From assembly GCA_963691755.1 (NCBI GenBank), contig OY829366.1, positions 1,674,001-1,738,000 on the forward strand: a DNA stretch of 64,000 nt, given 5' to 3'. Shown piece after piece: positions 19,085 to 27,891 of this stretch. This DNA comes from Dinoroseobacter sp013215265. GTDB lineage: Bacteria > Pseudomonadota > Alphaproteobacteria > Rhodobacterales > Rhodobacteraceae. The notes under the pieces were generated by a model. That model had not been told where the DNA came from, did not search any database, and saw nothing but the letters and a program-made list of their open reading frames with translations. Within the stretch, counting starts at the first letter, position 1, and each line of letters starts with the position of its first letter. A program made the position numbers and the translations under genes.

Positions 19085-19944
19085 CACTGGTCGTCCTTTG
19101 TCATTACTACGTAGAAAACCCAGCTCACCGCGAGAGTGATCGCAAAGTAGATTAAGCTCATTGCAGCTGCTGGCCCCAGGTCGAACTGACCCAAAGCGAT
19201 CTTCACCAGATCGATTGACAAAAGCGTCGTCGAATTCCCGGGTCCGCCGCCCGTCAACACGAACGGCTCGGTGTAGATATTAAAGCTATCCATAAACCTG
19301 AGAAGAATTGCGATGGTCAAAACAGTCTTCATCTTGGGAAGCTGGATGTAGCGGAATACAGACCAAGGCGAAGCAGCGTCGATCTTCGCGGCCTGGTAAT
19401 AGGCGTCCGGGATGGACACGAGACCTGCATAGCACAAAAGCACAACGAGCGACGTCCAGTGCCAAACATCCATGACGATGATGGTAATCCACGCCGCGAG
19501 CGGATCCTGCGTCATATCGTAGTGGATACCAAGAACGTCATTCATGAAATACCCAAGCATCCCGATCTTGGGCAGTGCGAAGATGTTCCACATCGCCCCA
19601 ACGACATTCCACGGGATCAGCATTGGAAGTGCCATCAGCACGAGACAGACTGGAACCCAGAAGCCCCTTCGCGGCATCGAAAGCGCGATAATAATACCTA
19701 GCGGCACTTCGATAACCAGAATGATCCCTGTGAACAGGAATTGGCGCCCAAGGGCCGCTTGGAAGCGTTCAGATCGCAGAATTTGCTCGAACCAGTCGAG
19801 CCCCTCCCAGAAGAACTGATTGTTTCCGAATGTTTCCTGCACTGAGTAATTTACAACGGTCATCATCGGCAACAACGCGTTGAACGCGACGAGAAACAGC
19901 ACGGGCAGAACGAAGAACCACGCTTTTTGGTTTTCGGTTCTCAT
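19084..19944 (-). CDS. glpP: Glycerol ABC transporter permease (MalF-type)
   Basis: This 286-residue CUT1 permease has six predicted helices and an EAA-type loop (DAYYQAAKIDAASPWSVFRYIQLP). The ATG at 19944 (MRTENQKAWFF) overlaps the glpT stop as ATGA; an in-frame extension to 19968 lies within glpT and is unlikely. ILVIEVPLGIIIALSMP and VLTGGGPGNSTTLL are typical of this subunit. It pairs with glpQ in the membrane. Confidence 0.8.
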   Translation of the reverse strand: MRTENQKAWFFVLPVLFLVAFNALLPMMTVVNYSVQETFGNNQFFWEGLDWFEQILRSERFQAALGRQFLFTGIILVIEVPLGIIIALSMPRRGFWVPVCLVLMALPMLIPWNVVGAMWNIFALPKIGMLGYFMNDVLGIHYDMTQDPLAAWITIIVMDVWHWTSLVVLLCYAGLVSIPDAYYQAAKIDAASPWSVFRYIQLPKMKTVLTIAILLRFMDSFNIYTEPFVLTGGGPGNSTTLLSIDLVKIALGQFDLGPAAAMSLIYFAITLAVSWVFYVVMTKDDQ

Positions 19945-21014
19945 TTGCGTGCCTCCGTTGCGATCCAACCGTCACGATAAACGCGGGTTTGATCGGGCTT
20001 GAATGTCAGGTGTACCGAGCTTCCTGCATCTGGCGCTGTATGCTCGCTGACAGCTTTGAGCTTGGTGTTCCCGACAATGGCATCGATGACAAAGTGGCGC
20101 CCGACATCCGCGACCTTGGTGACCGTTGCGGGAAGGCCCGTACTCGTGACAGAGATGTATTCTGGACGAATACCAATCTGCGGCGCGCCGTCGCGCGCGG
20201 TCAGCGGGCCTTCTAGGGTAATATCGTAGCCCTCGAATATCGCGCGGTCCCCTTTTAGGTCGCAAGGCAGCACGTTCATGCCGGGTGACCCAATAAAGTG
20301 CCCAACAAAAGTGTGCTGTGGACGTTCGAACAATTCTACCGGAGTGCCGATTTGAACAACTACTCCATCTTGCATCACGACGACTTCGTCAGCGAAAGTT
20401 AGCGCTTCTGTTTGGTCATGCGTCACATAGATCATCGTGGCCTGGACGCGTTGATGCAGCTCTTTGAGTTTTGAACGGAGTTTCCACTTTAGATGGGGGT
20501 CGATCACCGTAAGCGGCTCATCAAACATAACGACGTTCACGTCGTCTCGGACCAGTCCACGACCCATCGAGATTTTCTGCTTGTTGTCTGGGCTCAAACC
20601 TGCGGCGCGCGTGTCGAGCATCTCCGTCACTTCAAGCATCGAGGCAATCTCAGAGACGCGTCTTGCGATCGTTGCTTCGTCTACCCCGCGGTTTTTGAGT
20701 GGAAAGGTAAGGTTCTGACGAACGGTCATCGTGTCGTAAATTACCGGGAACTGGAACACCTGCGCGATGTTTCTTTCGTTCGGGGCAAGGGTCGTGACGT
20801 CGTGTTCTCCAAAAAAGACTTTGCCCTCTGATGGCGCTAGAAGCCCAGAGATAATGTTTAGAAGTGTAGATTTTCCGCAGCCAGACGGGCCAAGAAGTGC
20901 ATATGCTCCGCCATCTCGCCAGGTTAGGTCGATCTCCTTGAGCGCGTAATCATCAGGTCCCGATGGATTGGGCAGGTAGCTGTGGCGGAGGTGAGAAAGC
21001 TTGATTTCAGCCAT
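19941..21014 (-). CDS. glpT: Glycerol ABC transporter ATPase with degenerate signature motif
   Basis: This 357-residue CUT1-type ATPase has Walker A GPSGCGKST, the Q-loop at QVFQFP, Walker B VVMFDEP and a normal H-loop (YVTHDQTEA). The ABC signature, normally LSGGQ, reads LSPDNKQKISMGRGL, and the D-loop is TVID instead of NLD. A C-terminal TOBE-like domain follows. Its start (ATG at 21014) abuts the glpS stop. The partner ATPase GlpS has the opposite defect, so the two are expected to work as an asymmetric heterodimer. In Rhizobium such a pair energises glycerol uptake. Confidence 0.8.
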   Translation of the reverse strand: MAEIKLSHLRHSYLPNPSGPDDYALKEIDLTWRDGGAYALLGPSGCGKSTLLNIISGLLAPSEGKVFFGEHDVTTLAPNERNIAQVFQFPVIYDTMTVRQNLTFPLKNRGVDEATIARRVSEIASMLEVTEMLDTRAAGLSPDNKQKISMGRGLVRDDVNVVMFDEPLTVIDPHLKWKLRSKLKELHQRVQATMIYVTHDQTEALTFADEVVVMQDGVVVQIGTPVELFERPQHTFVGHFIGSPGMNVLPCDLKGDRAIFEGYDITLEGPLTARDGAPQIGIRPEYISVTSTGLPATVTKVADVGRHFVIDAIVGNTKLKAVSEHTAPDAGSSVHLTFKPDQTRVYRDGWIATEARK

Positions 21015-22076
21015 TTATGCGACCCTTGTGCCGTCAGCGCCGAAGTATCGGCAATGGGTCGGATCCATGAAGAACGCGTGGTCTTCGCCAACCTTGTAGG
21101 GGTGCACCCCCGACGAGAGCGAAACCCAGTCGACATCACCAAGCCGAAAATGCGCGCTCGAATCTGAGCCCGAGAGTTCGGTTACCAGCACTTGCCCACG
21201 CAATTCGACTTCATGTTTGTTCGACCTTTTGGGAAGAACGCGGTGGGGACGCACGGCAACGGTGTAAGACCCGTCTGGAAGTGCAGCGGCCTTACCGTCC
21301 AGCGTCCAGCGCACTCCAGTCTGCAACTTTGCCTCTGTGCCAGCCTTCGTAACTTCGGCTGCATTGATTGGAGGGTCGGAAAAAACACGCGCTGCGGTCA
21401 GGTTTGAAGGATGCCGGTAAATTTCGGAGGTCTTACCAAACTGCGTAACAACACCGTCGTCCATAAGACCGGTGTAGCCTCCCAGCATGAGGGCTTCTTC
21501 TGGCTCGGATGTTGCGTAAACGACCACAGCACCTCGACCCGCAAACAGCTCTGGGAGTTGCTCTCGTAGTTCTTCGCGCAGTTTATAATCAAGGTTAGCA
21601 AGGGGTTCATCTAGAAAAACGGCCTGGCTCTCCTTAGCGATAGCGCGGGCCAATGCAGTCCTTTGCTGCTGGCCGCCTGACAATTCGTTTGGCTTCCGGT
21701 TCAGCATTGGACGCAGTTGCAAAAGGTCCGCCGCCTCTTCGACGCGGCCTTGAATTTCGCTTTCTGGTAAGCGGGCAACACGCAAGGGAGAGGCGATGTT
21801 CTCGAAAACGCTCATGTGTGGGTAATTTACGAAAAATTGATGAACGAGACTGATCCGGCGCTTTTGAGTGTTCAGCCTTGTGACATCTTTTCCGTCCATC
21901 AGGATGCGTCCGCTTGCCATCGGATCAAGACCGGCCATCAATTTGATGAGCGAAGTCTTTCCTGCTCCTGTGGCGCCAAGCAGCACGTTGAAGTGCCCTG
22001 CTTCCAGTTTCAGATTAGTTGGCTTGATGTGGGTGACAGTGCCAGCGCGCTTTGTCACGTCCTGAAGTTCGATCAT
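21015..22076 (-). CDS. glpS: Glycerol ABC transporter ATPase lacking H-loop histidine
   Basis: I take the start at the ATG at 22076 (MIELQDVT); the longer frame to 22097 has no support. This 353-residue ATPase has Walker A GATGAGKTS, Q-loop LVHQFF, an intact signature LSGGQQQRTALARA, Walker B AVFLDEPLANLD, and a C-terminal TOBE-like region. The H-loop, normally a THDxxEA pattern, reads YATSEPEEAL and has no histidine. It pairs with GlpT, which supplies a normal H-loop but a broken signature. It is the first gene after the binding protein, separated by 96 bases that include a stem-loop. Confidence 0.8.
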   Translation of the reverse strand: MIELQDVTKRAGTVTHIKPTNLKLEAGHFNVLLGATGAGKTSLIKLMAGLDPMASGRILMDGKDVTRLNTQKRRISLVHQFFVNYPHMSVFENIASPLRVARLPESEIQGRVEEAADLLQLRPMLNRKPNELSGGQQQRTALARAIAKESQAVFLDEPLANLDYKLREELREQLPELFAGRGAVVVYATSEPEEALMLGGYTGLMDDGVVTQFGKTSEIYRHPSNLTAARVFSDPPINAAEVTKAGTEAKLQTGVRWTLDGKAAALPDGSYTVAVRPHRVLPKRSNKHEVELRGQVLVTELSGSDSSAHFRLGDVDWVSLSSGVHPYKVGEDHAFFMDPTHCRYFGADGTRVA

Positions 22077-22135
22077 TCGGAGATGTCCCCAACCCACCGG
22101 GAAATGGCCCGGAGCCGGTCTGCACGTGAAGACGA

Positions 22136-22153
22136 TCGCCGCACTAGCGGCGA
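22136..22153 (-). promoter_or_regulatory. Stem-loop after glpV
   Basis: A perfect 7-bp inverted repeat (TCGCCGC / GCGGCGA) with a 4-base loop lies 19 bases after the glpV stop and 60 bases before glpS. No T-run follows on the transcribed strand, so it is more likely an mRNA-stabilising or partial-termination hairpin than a full terminator. Confidence 0.5.
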
Positions 22154-22172
22154 CCGCCCATTTTGTTTGCGC

Positions 22173-23909
22173 TTACTGGTTCCAGCGTGCCACGAGTTCG
22201 TCGTAGTTCACCGTTTCACCTTGCGGATCCTCGTTGTCCAGTCTCGCTTTGGGTGAGCCTGGCTGGCTGAGCCAGTACTCGGCGTCACGCTCTTCGTTAA
22301 GACGCGGACCACATCCACCGTAGACACCGGCACCTTCGTCAGCGGCCTGCATCCGAGCCATGGTGATGTCCATCTCTTCTGCAAGACGGTCCATCGCTTC
22401 CTGAGGTGTGAACGCACCCGAGTTCACGTCACCGATCTGCTGCCACCAAATTTGGGCCAGCTTCGGATAATCCGGAACGTTGATGCCTGTTGGTGACCAT
22501 GCGACGCGATCTGGCGAGCGGTAAAACTCGACGAGGCCACCTAGCCGTGGTGCGCGCTCAGTGAAGCTCTCGTGGTTTACCGAGCTGTCACGGGTGAAGG
22601 TCAGACCAACATGGGATTTCTTCACGTCAACAGTCTTCGATGTCACGAACTGGGCATAAAGCCAGGCAGCTTGTGCGCGCTCAGACGGTGTCGACTTGAG
22701 GAAGGTCCACGAACCCACGTCTTGATAGCCGACCTTCTGACCTTCAGTCCAATAAGGACCGTGTGGCGAAGGTGCCATGCGCCAGAGCGGTGTACCTTCT
22801 TCGTCGACGGTGTTGTTGCCTTCAGACTGAGGCTTCACCATGTCGGCGGTAAAGGCGGTGTACCAGAAGATCTGCTGGGCCACGTTGCCTTGGCTGAGTG
22901 CTGGCAGTGACTGGTAGAAGTCATAAGAAGCTGCACCAGGAGGCGCATAGTTCCGCAGCCATTCGTCCCATTTACGGATCGCGTAGACAGCAGCAGGTCC
23001 GTTGGCTGCGCCGCCGCGGGACACACTTGCACCAACCGGGTTACATGTGCCGGCTTCCATGCGGATTCCCCATTCGTCAACCGGAATGCCGTTCGGTTCG
23101 CCAACATCACCAGCACCAGCCATAGAAAGCCATGCGTCGGTCATACGCCAACCAAGGTCAGGTGCACGCTTGCCATAGTCCATATGGCCGTAGATGCGGG
23201 TACCATCAATTTCCTGAACGTCATTGGTGAAGAACTCGGCGATGTCTTCGTAGGCCGACCAGTTAACTGGTACGCCCAGATCGTAGCCATACTTGGCCTT
23301 GAACGCCGCCTGGTTGTCTTCATCGTCAAACCAGTCTTTGCGGAACCAGTAAAGGTTCGCAAACTGCTGATCTGGAAGCTGGTAGAGATTTCCGTCTGGG
23401 CCAGTTGTGAACTGGATACCCATGAAGTCTTCGAGATCCAGCGTCGGAGAGGTCGTCGCCGACCAGGCGCCTGCCATCTGTTCTGTCAGGTTATAGGCCA
23501 ACTGCAGACGTGAGTGCGTACCAATCAGGTCGGAGTCGTTAACGTACCCGTCGTAGAGGTTCCGGCCGGTCTGCATCTGGGTCTGAACGGCTTGAACCAC
23601 TTCACCTTCGCCAAGGATCTGGTGGTTGACCTTGATGCCAGTAATTTCCTCAAACGCCTTGGTTAGGACTTCCGACTCGTATCCGTGCGTCGGGATGCCT
23701 TCGGAAAGCACGTTGATTTCCATGCCCGCGTAAGGTGCAGAAGCTTCAATGAACCACTGCATTTCGGACATCTGTTCGTCTTTTGTCAGCGTCGATGGCT
23801 GAAACTCTGCGTCAATCCAGCGTTGTGCTGCCGCTTCGTCCGCCCATGCGGAACTGGAGCTTGCAACAACTGCGCTGACCGCCACAGCGGAAAGCAAATA
23901 TCGTCTCAT
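22173..23909 (-). CDS. glpV: Glycerol ABC transporter periplasmic binding protein
   Basis: The ATG at 23909 follows a strong site (GGGAGGATACAT) and begins a clean signal peptide (MRRYLLSAVAVSAVVASSSSAWA). At 578 residues the protein is longer than common family 1 sugar-binding proteins and matches the large binding proteins of glycerol transporters; it contains GTRIYGHMDYGKRAPDLGWR and a C-terminal MDITMARMQAADE segment. It is first in the operon glpV-S-T-P-Q-DUF2160. No glpK, glpD or GlpR-type regulator is in the window. Confidence 0.8.
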   Translation of the reverse strand: MRRYLLSAVAVSAVVASSSSAWADEAAAQRWIDAEFQPSTLTKDEQMSEMQWFIEASAPYAGMEINVLSEGIPTHGYESEVLTKAFEEITGIKVNHQILGEGEVVQAVQTQMQTGRNLYDGYVNDSDLIGTHSRLQLAYNLTEQMAGAWSATTSPTLDLEDFMGIQFTTGPDGNLYQLPDQQFANLYWFRKDWFDDEDNQAAFKAKYGYDLGVPVNWSAYEDIAEFFTNDVQEIDGTRIYGHMDYGKRAPDLGWRMTDAWLSMAGAGDVGEPNGIPVDEWGIRMEAGTCNPVGASVSRGGAANGPAAVYAIRKWDEWLRNYAPPGAASYDFYQSLPALSQGNVAQQIFWYTAFTADMVKPQSEGNNTVDEEGTPLWRMAPSPHGPYWTEGQKVGYQDVGSWTFLKSTPSERAQAAWLYAQFVTSKTVDVKKSHVGLTFTRDSSVNHESFTERAPRLGGLVEFYRSPDRVAWSPTGINVPDYPKLAQIWWQQIGDVNSGAFTPQEAMDRLAEEMDITMARMQAADEGAGVYGGCGPRLNEERDAEYWLSQPGSPKARLDNEDPQGETVNYDELVARWNQ

Positions 23910-24125
23910 ATGTATCCTCCCTGAATGCGCCCGGAGATCCTCCACCCCCAGACATGTAATTCAAATCCGAACATACACTAACTTGTCAAACTAAATCTTT
24001 AGTAATTTGTAACCATCAGAAAATATGAAATTTTCCATGTCTATATCATAGGGATGCGATCAAAATAGTTCAGGTAAGTGCCCGCTTCGTTCCCTCAAAC
24101 GGAGTGTCTGTCTTAAGCTCGAGGC

Positions 24126-25703
24126 GTGTGTGCGATTGAAGATCAAATTTCCGCTCTACGTTTGGCAGAGGACAGGAAAGGCGCGCCAGTTTTGCAGATT
24201 GTATGGTTCAAGCGAGATTTGAGAGTTCACGACAACCGCGCTCTCGCGCTCGCCGCGGAGCGTGGGCCAGTGTTACCCATATACGTGGTCGAACCTAATC
24301 TTTGGCAGCAGCCGGATATGTCCGGACGCCAATGGGATTTTGCCGCTGAAAGCCTGTCTGAGCTGCAACGTGATCTCGCGGGATGTGGACAACCACTGGT
24401 TATCCGCGTTGGCGATGCTGTCGAAGTGTTCAACGTCGTCTTAGAGCAATATGGGGTAGCTGCGCTTTGGTCGCATGAAGAAACGGGAAACGCTTGGACC
24501 TACAGACGAGATCAAAAAGTTGCGGCGTGGTGCAGGGACAAAGGCGTGCGCTGGACAGAGTTGCAGAACCATGGGGTGCAGCGTCGTATCAAATCACGCG
24601 CCGGTTGGGCCGCGCGATGGGACCAATTTATGACGGAAAAGATTGCACCCGCACCTACACTCCCTCCGATAGACTGTGACATTGGAAAAGTCCCCAGCGT
24701 CAAAGATCTACACATTCGGGATGATTTCTGTCCAATGCGCCAAAATGGGGGACGCAGTTATGGGCTGGGTCTTCTCGACAGTTTCCTGCATCAGCGTGGG
24801 CAAACATACCGCAAGGCTATGTCTTCCCCGGTTGAGGGAGAAACCGCATGCTCCCGATTATCACCACATTTGGCTTGGGGAACGCTTTCAATTCGAGAGG
24901 TATCCCAAGCGACTTGGGCCCGGCAAAGGGCGCTTAAAGACGCTTCAGATCGAACTGGCTGGCGGCCTGCCATGAGGTCTTTTAACGGGCGCTTGCACTG
25001 GCATTGCCACTTTATCCAAAAACTTGAAGACGAACCTCGCCTGGAGTTCGAAAATCTACACCGAGGTTATGACGGTATTCGACCCGCAGCACCTGATACA
25101 GAGCGCTTGGAAGCGTGGACCAAGGGCGAAACTGGATTGCCATTCGTGGATGCGTGTATGCGTTATCTTCGCACGAACGGGTGGTTGAACTTTCGGATGC
25201 GGTCGATGGTGATGGCTACAGCGAGCTATCATCTCTGGCTAGACTGGCGTGCGCCCGGTGAACAACTCGCGCGTTTTTTTACCGACTATGAACCGGGTAT
25301 CCATTGGAGCCAGGTTCAAATGCAATCCGGCACGACCGGTATAAATACAGTTCGGATCTATAACCCAGTGAAGCAAGGCTATGATCAGGACCCAACCGGA
25401 GCTTTCACGCGAAGATGGGTGCCGGAATTGAAAGATATTCCAGATGCGTGTTTGCAAGAACCCTGGACCGCACCAAACGCTGATCATGTCCTGGGGAAAC
25501 AGTATCCATTGCGGATTGTTGACCATCTCGCGGCAGCCCGCGAAGCTAGAGATCGGATTTGGGCTGTGCGTCGTGGTGATGGGTTCCGTTCTGAGGCTGC
25601 CGACATTGTAAACAAACACGGAAGCCGCAAAAGCGGTATCCCAAACCGAGGAAAGGGCCGAAAGAGCAAAAGTTCAACCCAACAACTCTCGCTTCCACTT
25701 TAA
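24126..25703 (+). CDS. Photolyase/cryptochrome family FAD protein
   Basis: This protein of about 525 residues has an N-terminal photolyase alpha/beta domain (VWFKRDLRVHDNRALALAAE) and a helical FAD domain with SRLSPHLAWGTLSIREVSQ, GETGLPFVDACMRYLRTNGWLNFRMR and TGINTVRIYNPVKQGYDQDP. The last feature places it in a proteobacterial photolyase/cryptochrome branch rather than class I CPD enzymes. It probably repairs UV dimers with blue light, but a sensory role cannot be excluded. The start is uncertain: GTG codons at 24126, 24128 and 24130 sit near GAGG, and a later start at VLQIVWF is possible. A basic, low-complexity tail (KGRKSKSS) ends the protein. Confidence 0.8.
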   Translation: MCAIEDQISALRLAEDRKGAPVLQIVWFKRDLRVHDNRALALAAERGPVLPIYVVEPNLWQQPDMSGRQWDFAAESLSELQRDLAGCGQPLVIRVGDAVEVFNVVLEQYGVAALWSHEETGNAWTYRRDQKVAAWCRDKGVRWTELQNHGVQRRIKSRAGWAARWDQFMTEKIAPAPTLPPIDCDIGKVPSVKDLHIRDDFCPMRQNGGRSYGLGLLDSFLHQRGQTYRKAMSSPVEGETACSRLSPHLAWGTLSIREVSQATWARQRALKDASDRTGWRPAMRSFNGRLHWHCHFIQKLEDEPRLEFENLHRGYDGIRPAAPDTERLEAWTKGETGLPFVDACMRYLRTNGWLNFRMRSMVMATASYHLWLDWRAPGEQLARFFTDYEPGIHWSQVQMQSGTTGINTVRIYNPVKQGYDQDPTGAFTRRWVPELKDIPDACLQEPWTAPNADHVLGKQYPLRIVDHLAAAREARDRIWAVRRGDGFRSEAADIVNKHGSRKSGIPNRGKGRKSKSSTQQLSLPL

Positions 25704-25758
25704 TGTGTCCGATCCAAACGCCATTGAAAGCATGGTCTTGTAAAATATTTGGCTGTTC

Positions 25759-26649
25759 TCACTTCGCCGTTGTCCAGAGATCCAAAAGCATGTTTGCCAA
25801 TTCGTTTTCTTGGTTGGCATAAATCGCAACAATCAATCGTTCCTGACCATAGAAATTTGCCAGTGAGATGAGCGCTCCGTTTTCAATTTCATGATGGATC
25901 ATACTAAACGGAAGCCATCCTATGCCTAAACCGCTCAGAACCATTTCACGAGCGCCACTTGTGAACGCTGTTACGCAAAACGGATCAAATTCAGTGCCGG
26001 TCGTGCCAAAAGCCCGCTGGTTTTTCAGAAGGACCTGACCAAAGTAGCTGTCGCTGGGATAGGCGATTGCGGGCGTATCGGCAGGCACATCTCCCCTGTC
26101 TCTTACCTTGTAACGGAGTGCGCCACCGACAACGGGGACCAGATAGTCGTGTTCCCAAAGGCCACGCCGAATTTCTGGGCCAAACCGCAAAGCGCCAATG
26201 TTGTCAGTCTCATAACACAAAAGCATATGGGCATCGCCGCGTAAGAAAGTCGAAACGCAGTCGCTTAGATTGCCGGCGCGGACCCGGAACCTCAGTCCTG
26301 GGTAACGAGACCTCGCTCTGAGGGCCATGTCGGCAAAGGTCGAACAGGTTGCAGCATGCTGGGCCGCAATTTCTATCGTGGCGCGTGTTTCATCAAATTG
26401 ACCAATTCTTGTTCGAAGTTCGCGCAGTCGGTTGAGCAGGGCGCGGATTTCGTCTTCGTTTGACAGTAGGGCCCGGCTGATTTCGACCCGGTTGGTGCCT
26501 CTTTCCAAGACATCCACGCCAAGCCATTCCTCAAAGCCTCGAATTCGCCTTGAAAACGCTGGCTGTGTGATGTTGCGGCGCGCTGCAGCGCGGGACAAAT
26601 TCCCTTCTTCCAGTAAAGCCAAAACGTCATCGAGCCACTGTAAATGCAT
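25759..26649 (-). CDS. LysR-type regulator divergent from desulfhydrase gene
   Basis: This 296-residue protein has the LysR winged helix (LALLEEGNLSRAAARRNITQPAFSRRIRGFEEWLGVDVLERG) and a periplasmic-binding-like effector domain. It is divergent from the cuyA/dcyD-like gene, with 108 bases between them and a perfect inverted repeat in the gap. That layout predicts it controls the desulfhydrase and the transporter genes behind it. In Ruegeria pomeroyi a LysR-type gene (cuyR) accompanies the cysteate lyase gene cuyA; this may be its counterpart, but I could not compare sequences. Confidence 0.85.
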   Translation of the reverse strand: MHLQWLDDVLALLEEGNLSRAAARRNITQPAFSRRIRGFEEWLGVDVLERGTNRVEISRALLSNEDEIRALLNRLRELRTRIGQFDETRATIEIAAQHAATCSTFADMALRARSRYPGLRFRVRAGNLSDCVSTFLRGDAHMLLCYETDNIGALRFGPEIRRGLWEHDYLVPVVGGALRYKVRDRGDVPADTPAIAYPSDSYFGQVLLKNQRAFGTTGTEFDPFCVTAFTSGAREMVLSGLGIGWLPFSMIHHEIENGALISLANFYGQERLIVAIYANQENELANMLLDLWTTAK

Positions 26650-26662
26650 GCATCCTCCATTT

Positions 26663-26683
26663 GCTCATACAAATTTTATGAGC
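26663..26683. promoter_or_regulatory. Inverted repeat, candidate LysR-type operator
   Basis: GCTCATA-N7-TATGAGC is a perfect 7-bp dyad that contains the T-N11-A arrangement typical of LysR-family sites. It sits 14 bases upstream of the lysR start and 75 bases upstream of the divergent desulfhydrase start. Confidence 0.5.
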
Positions 26684-26757
26684 GGTCGTAAAAATTTGCA
26701 CTGTTTTTTTGCGTTGGTCTAGATGAAGCTTTTACCAAAGCTTGAAAGGGGGTAATT

Positions 26758-27855
26758 GTGGTTTTAACTGATCAAGTCGCAAGTGTATCTGGAGCAGACG
26801 GTGCCGACCTGATGTCGAGCCGTTGTAAAGACCTTGCGCTGCGACTGGCCAAATTCCCTCGCGTAGCTTTGGGGCACTTGCCAACGCCACTGGAGCCTAT
26901 GGACAGGCTCAGCGAAATTCTCGGTGGGCCGCGTTTTTGGGTTAAACGTGACGATTGCACAGGTCTGTCATCGGGCGGCAACAAGACCCGTAAGCTGGAA
27001 TATTTGATGGCGGACGCGCAAAATCAGCGCGCTGATACGATCATCACACAAGGTGCGACCCAATCGAACCATGCCCGTCAAACTGCTGCGGCAGCTGCCA
27101 AGTTGGGAATGGCTTGCCATATCCTGTTGGAGGACCGGACCGGATCAAATGACGTAAGCTACAACATGAGCGGCAATGTGTTGTTGGACCGCCTGCACGG
27201 AGCGACGGTTTCCAAGCGCGGCGGTGGGGTGGATATGAATGCTGAGATGGAGATCCTGGCCCAGACGCTTCGGAAGCAGGGTCGGCGTCCGTACATCATC
27301 CCAGGTGGCGGCTCGAATGAGATTGGCGCGCTTGGCTATGTGAATTGCGCAAGGGAACTTGTTGAGCAAGCCAGCGACATGGGGCTCAAGGTCGACGCGC
27401 TGATACATGCCACTGGCAGCTCAGGTACGCAGGCCGGATTGGTGGCCGGGCTTGCTGCTATCGAAAGCGACATTCATTTGCTGGGGATTGGCGTCAGAGC
27501 CCCACAAGAGAAGCAAGAACAGATGGTCTATGACCTCGCAGTCAAAACCCTCACGCATCTGGGTAGCGCTGCCGAAGTTGCACGATCAGACGTGCGGGCG
27601 AACTGTAATTATGTCGGTGCAGGCTACGGTGTCCCAACCGAAGGTATGGTCGAGGCGCTAAAGTTATTGGCGGAAACCGAGGGGCTGCTTTTTGATCCGG
27701 TGTATTCTGGCAAAGGGCTTGATGGCCTAATCGACCTAACACGCAAAGGCTATTTTGAAGGAATGGACAATGTCGTCTTTTTGCACACCGGCGGCAGTGC
27801 TGCACTATTTGGATACCCCGATACCTTTGAGTTGCCGGGATATGTAACTAACTGA
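26758..27855 (+). CDS. PLP-dependent D-cysteine desulfhydrase / L-cysteate sulfo-lyase family
   Basis: The GTG at 26758 has an excellent ribosome site (AAAGGGGG); an internal ATG at 26812 would give 347 residues but lacks one. The protein has the PLP-binding Lys in SGGNKTRKLEYL, the TQGATQSNHARQTAAAAAKLG motif, IIPGGGSNEIGALGY and the phosphate-binding HATGSSGTQAGL. This is the DcyD/ACC-deaminase fold. In marine roseobacters the closest characterised enzyme type is CuyA, which splits L-cysteate to pyruvate, ammonium and sulfite. D-cysteine desulfhydrase is the main alternative. The LysR neighbour supports CuyA; the betaine-type ABC transporter downstream is unusual, and no sulfite exporter is present. 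Confidence 0.75.
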   Translation: MVLTDQVASVSGADGADLMSSRCKDLALRLAKFPRVALGHLPTPLEPMDRLSEILGGPRFWVKRDDCTGLSSGGNKTRKLEYLMADAQNQRADTIITQGATQSNHARQTAAAAAKLGMACHILLEDRTGSNDVSYNMSGNVLLDRLHGATVSKRGGGVDMNAEMEILAQTLRKQGRRPYIIPGGGSNEIGALGYVNCARELVEQASDMGLKVDALIHATGSSGTQAGLVAGLAAIESDIHLLGIGVRAPQEKQEQMVYDLAVKTLTHLGSAAEVARSDVRANCNYVGAGYGVPTEGMVEALKLLAETEGLLFDPVYSGKGLDGLIDLTRKGYFEGMDNVVFLHTGGSAALFGYPDTFELPGYVTN

Positions 27856-27891
27856 AAACTAGAAGAAAGAACCAACAAGGAGACTCAAGAA

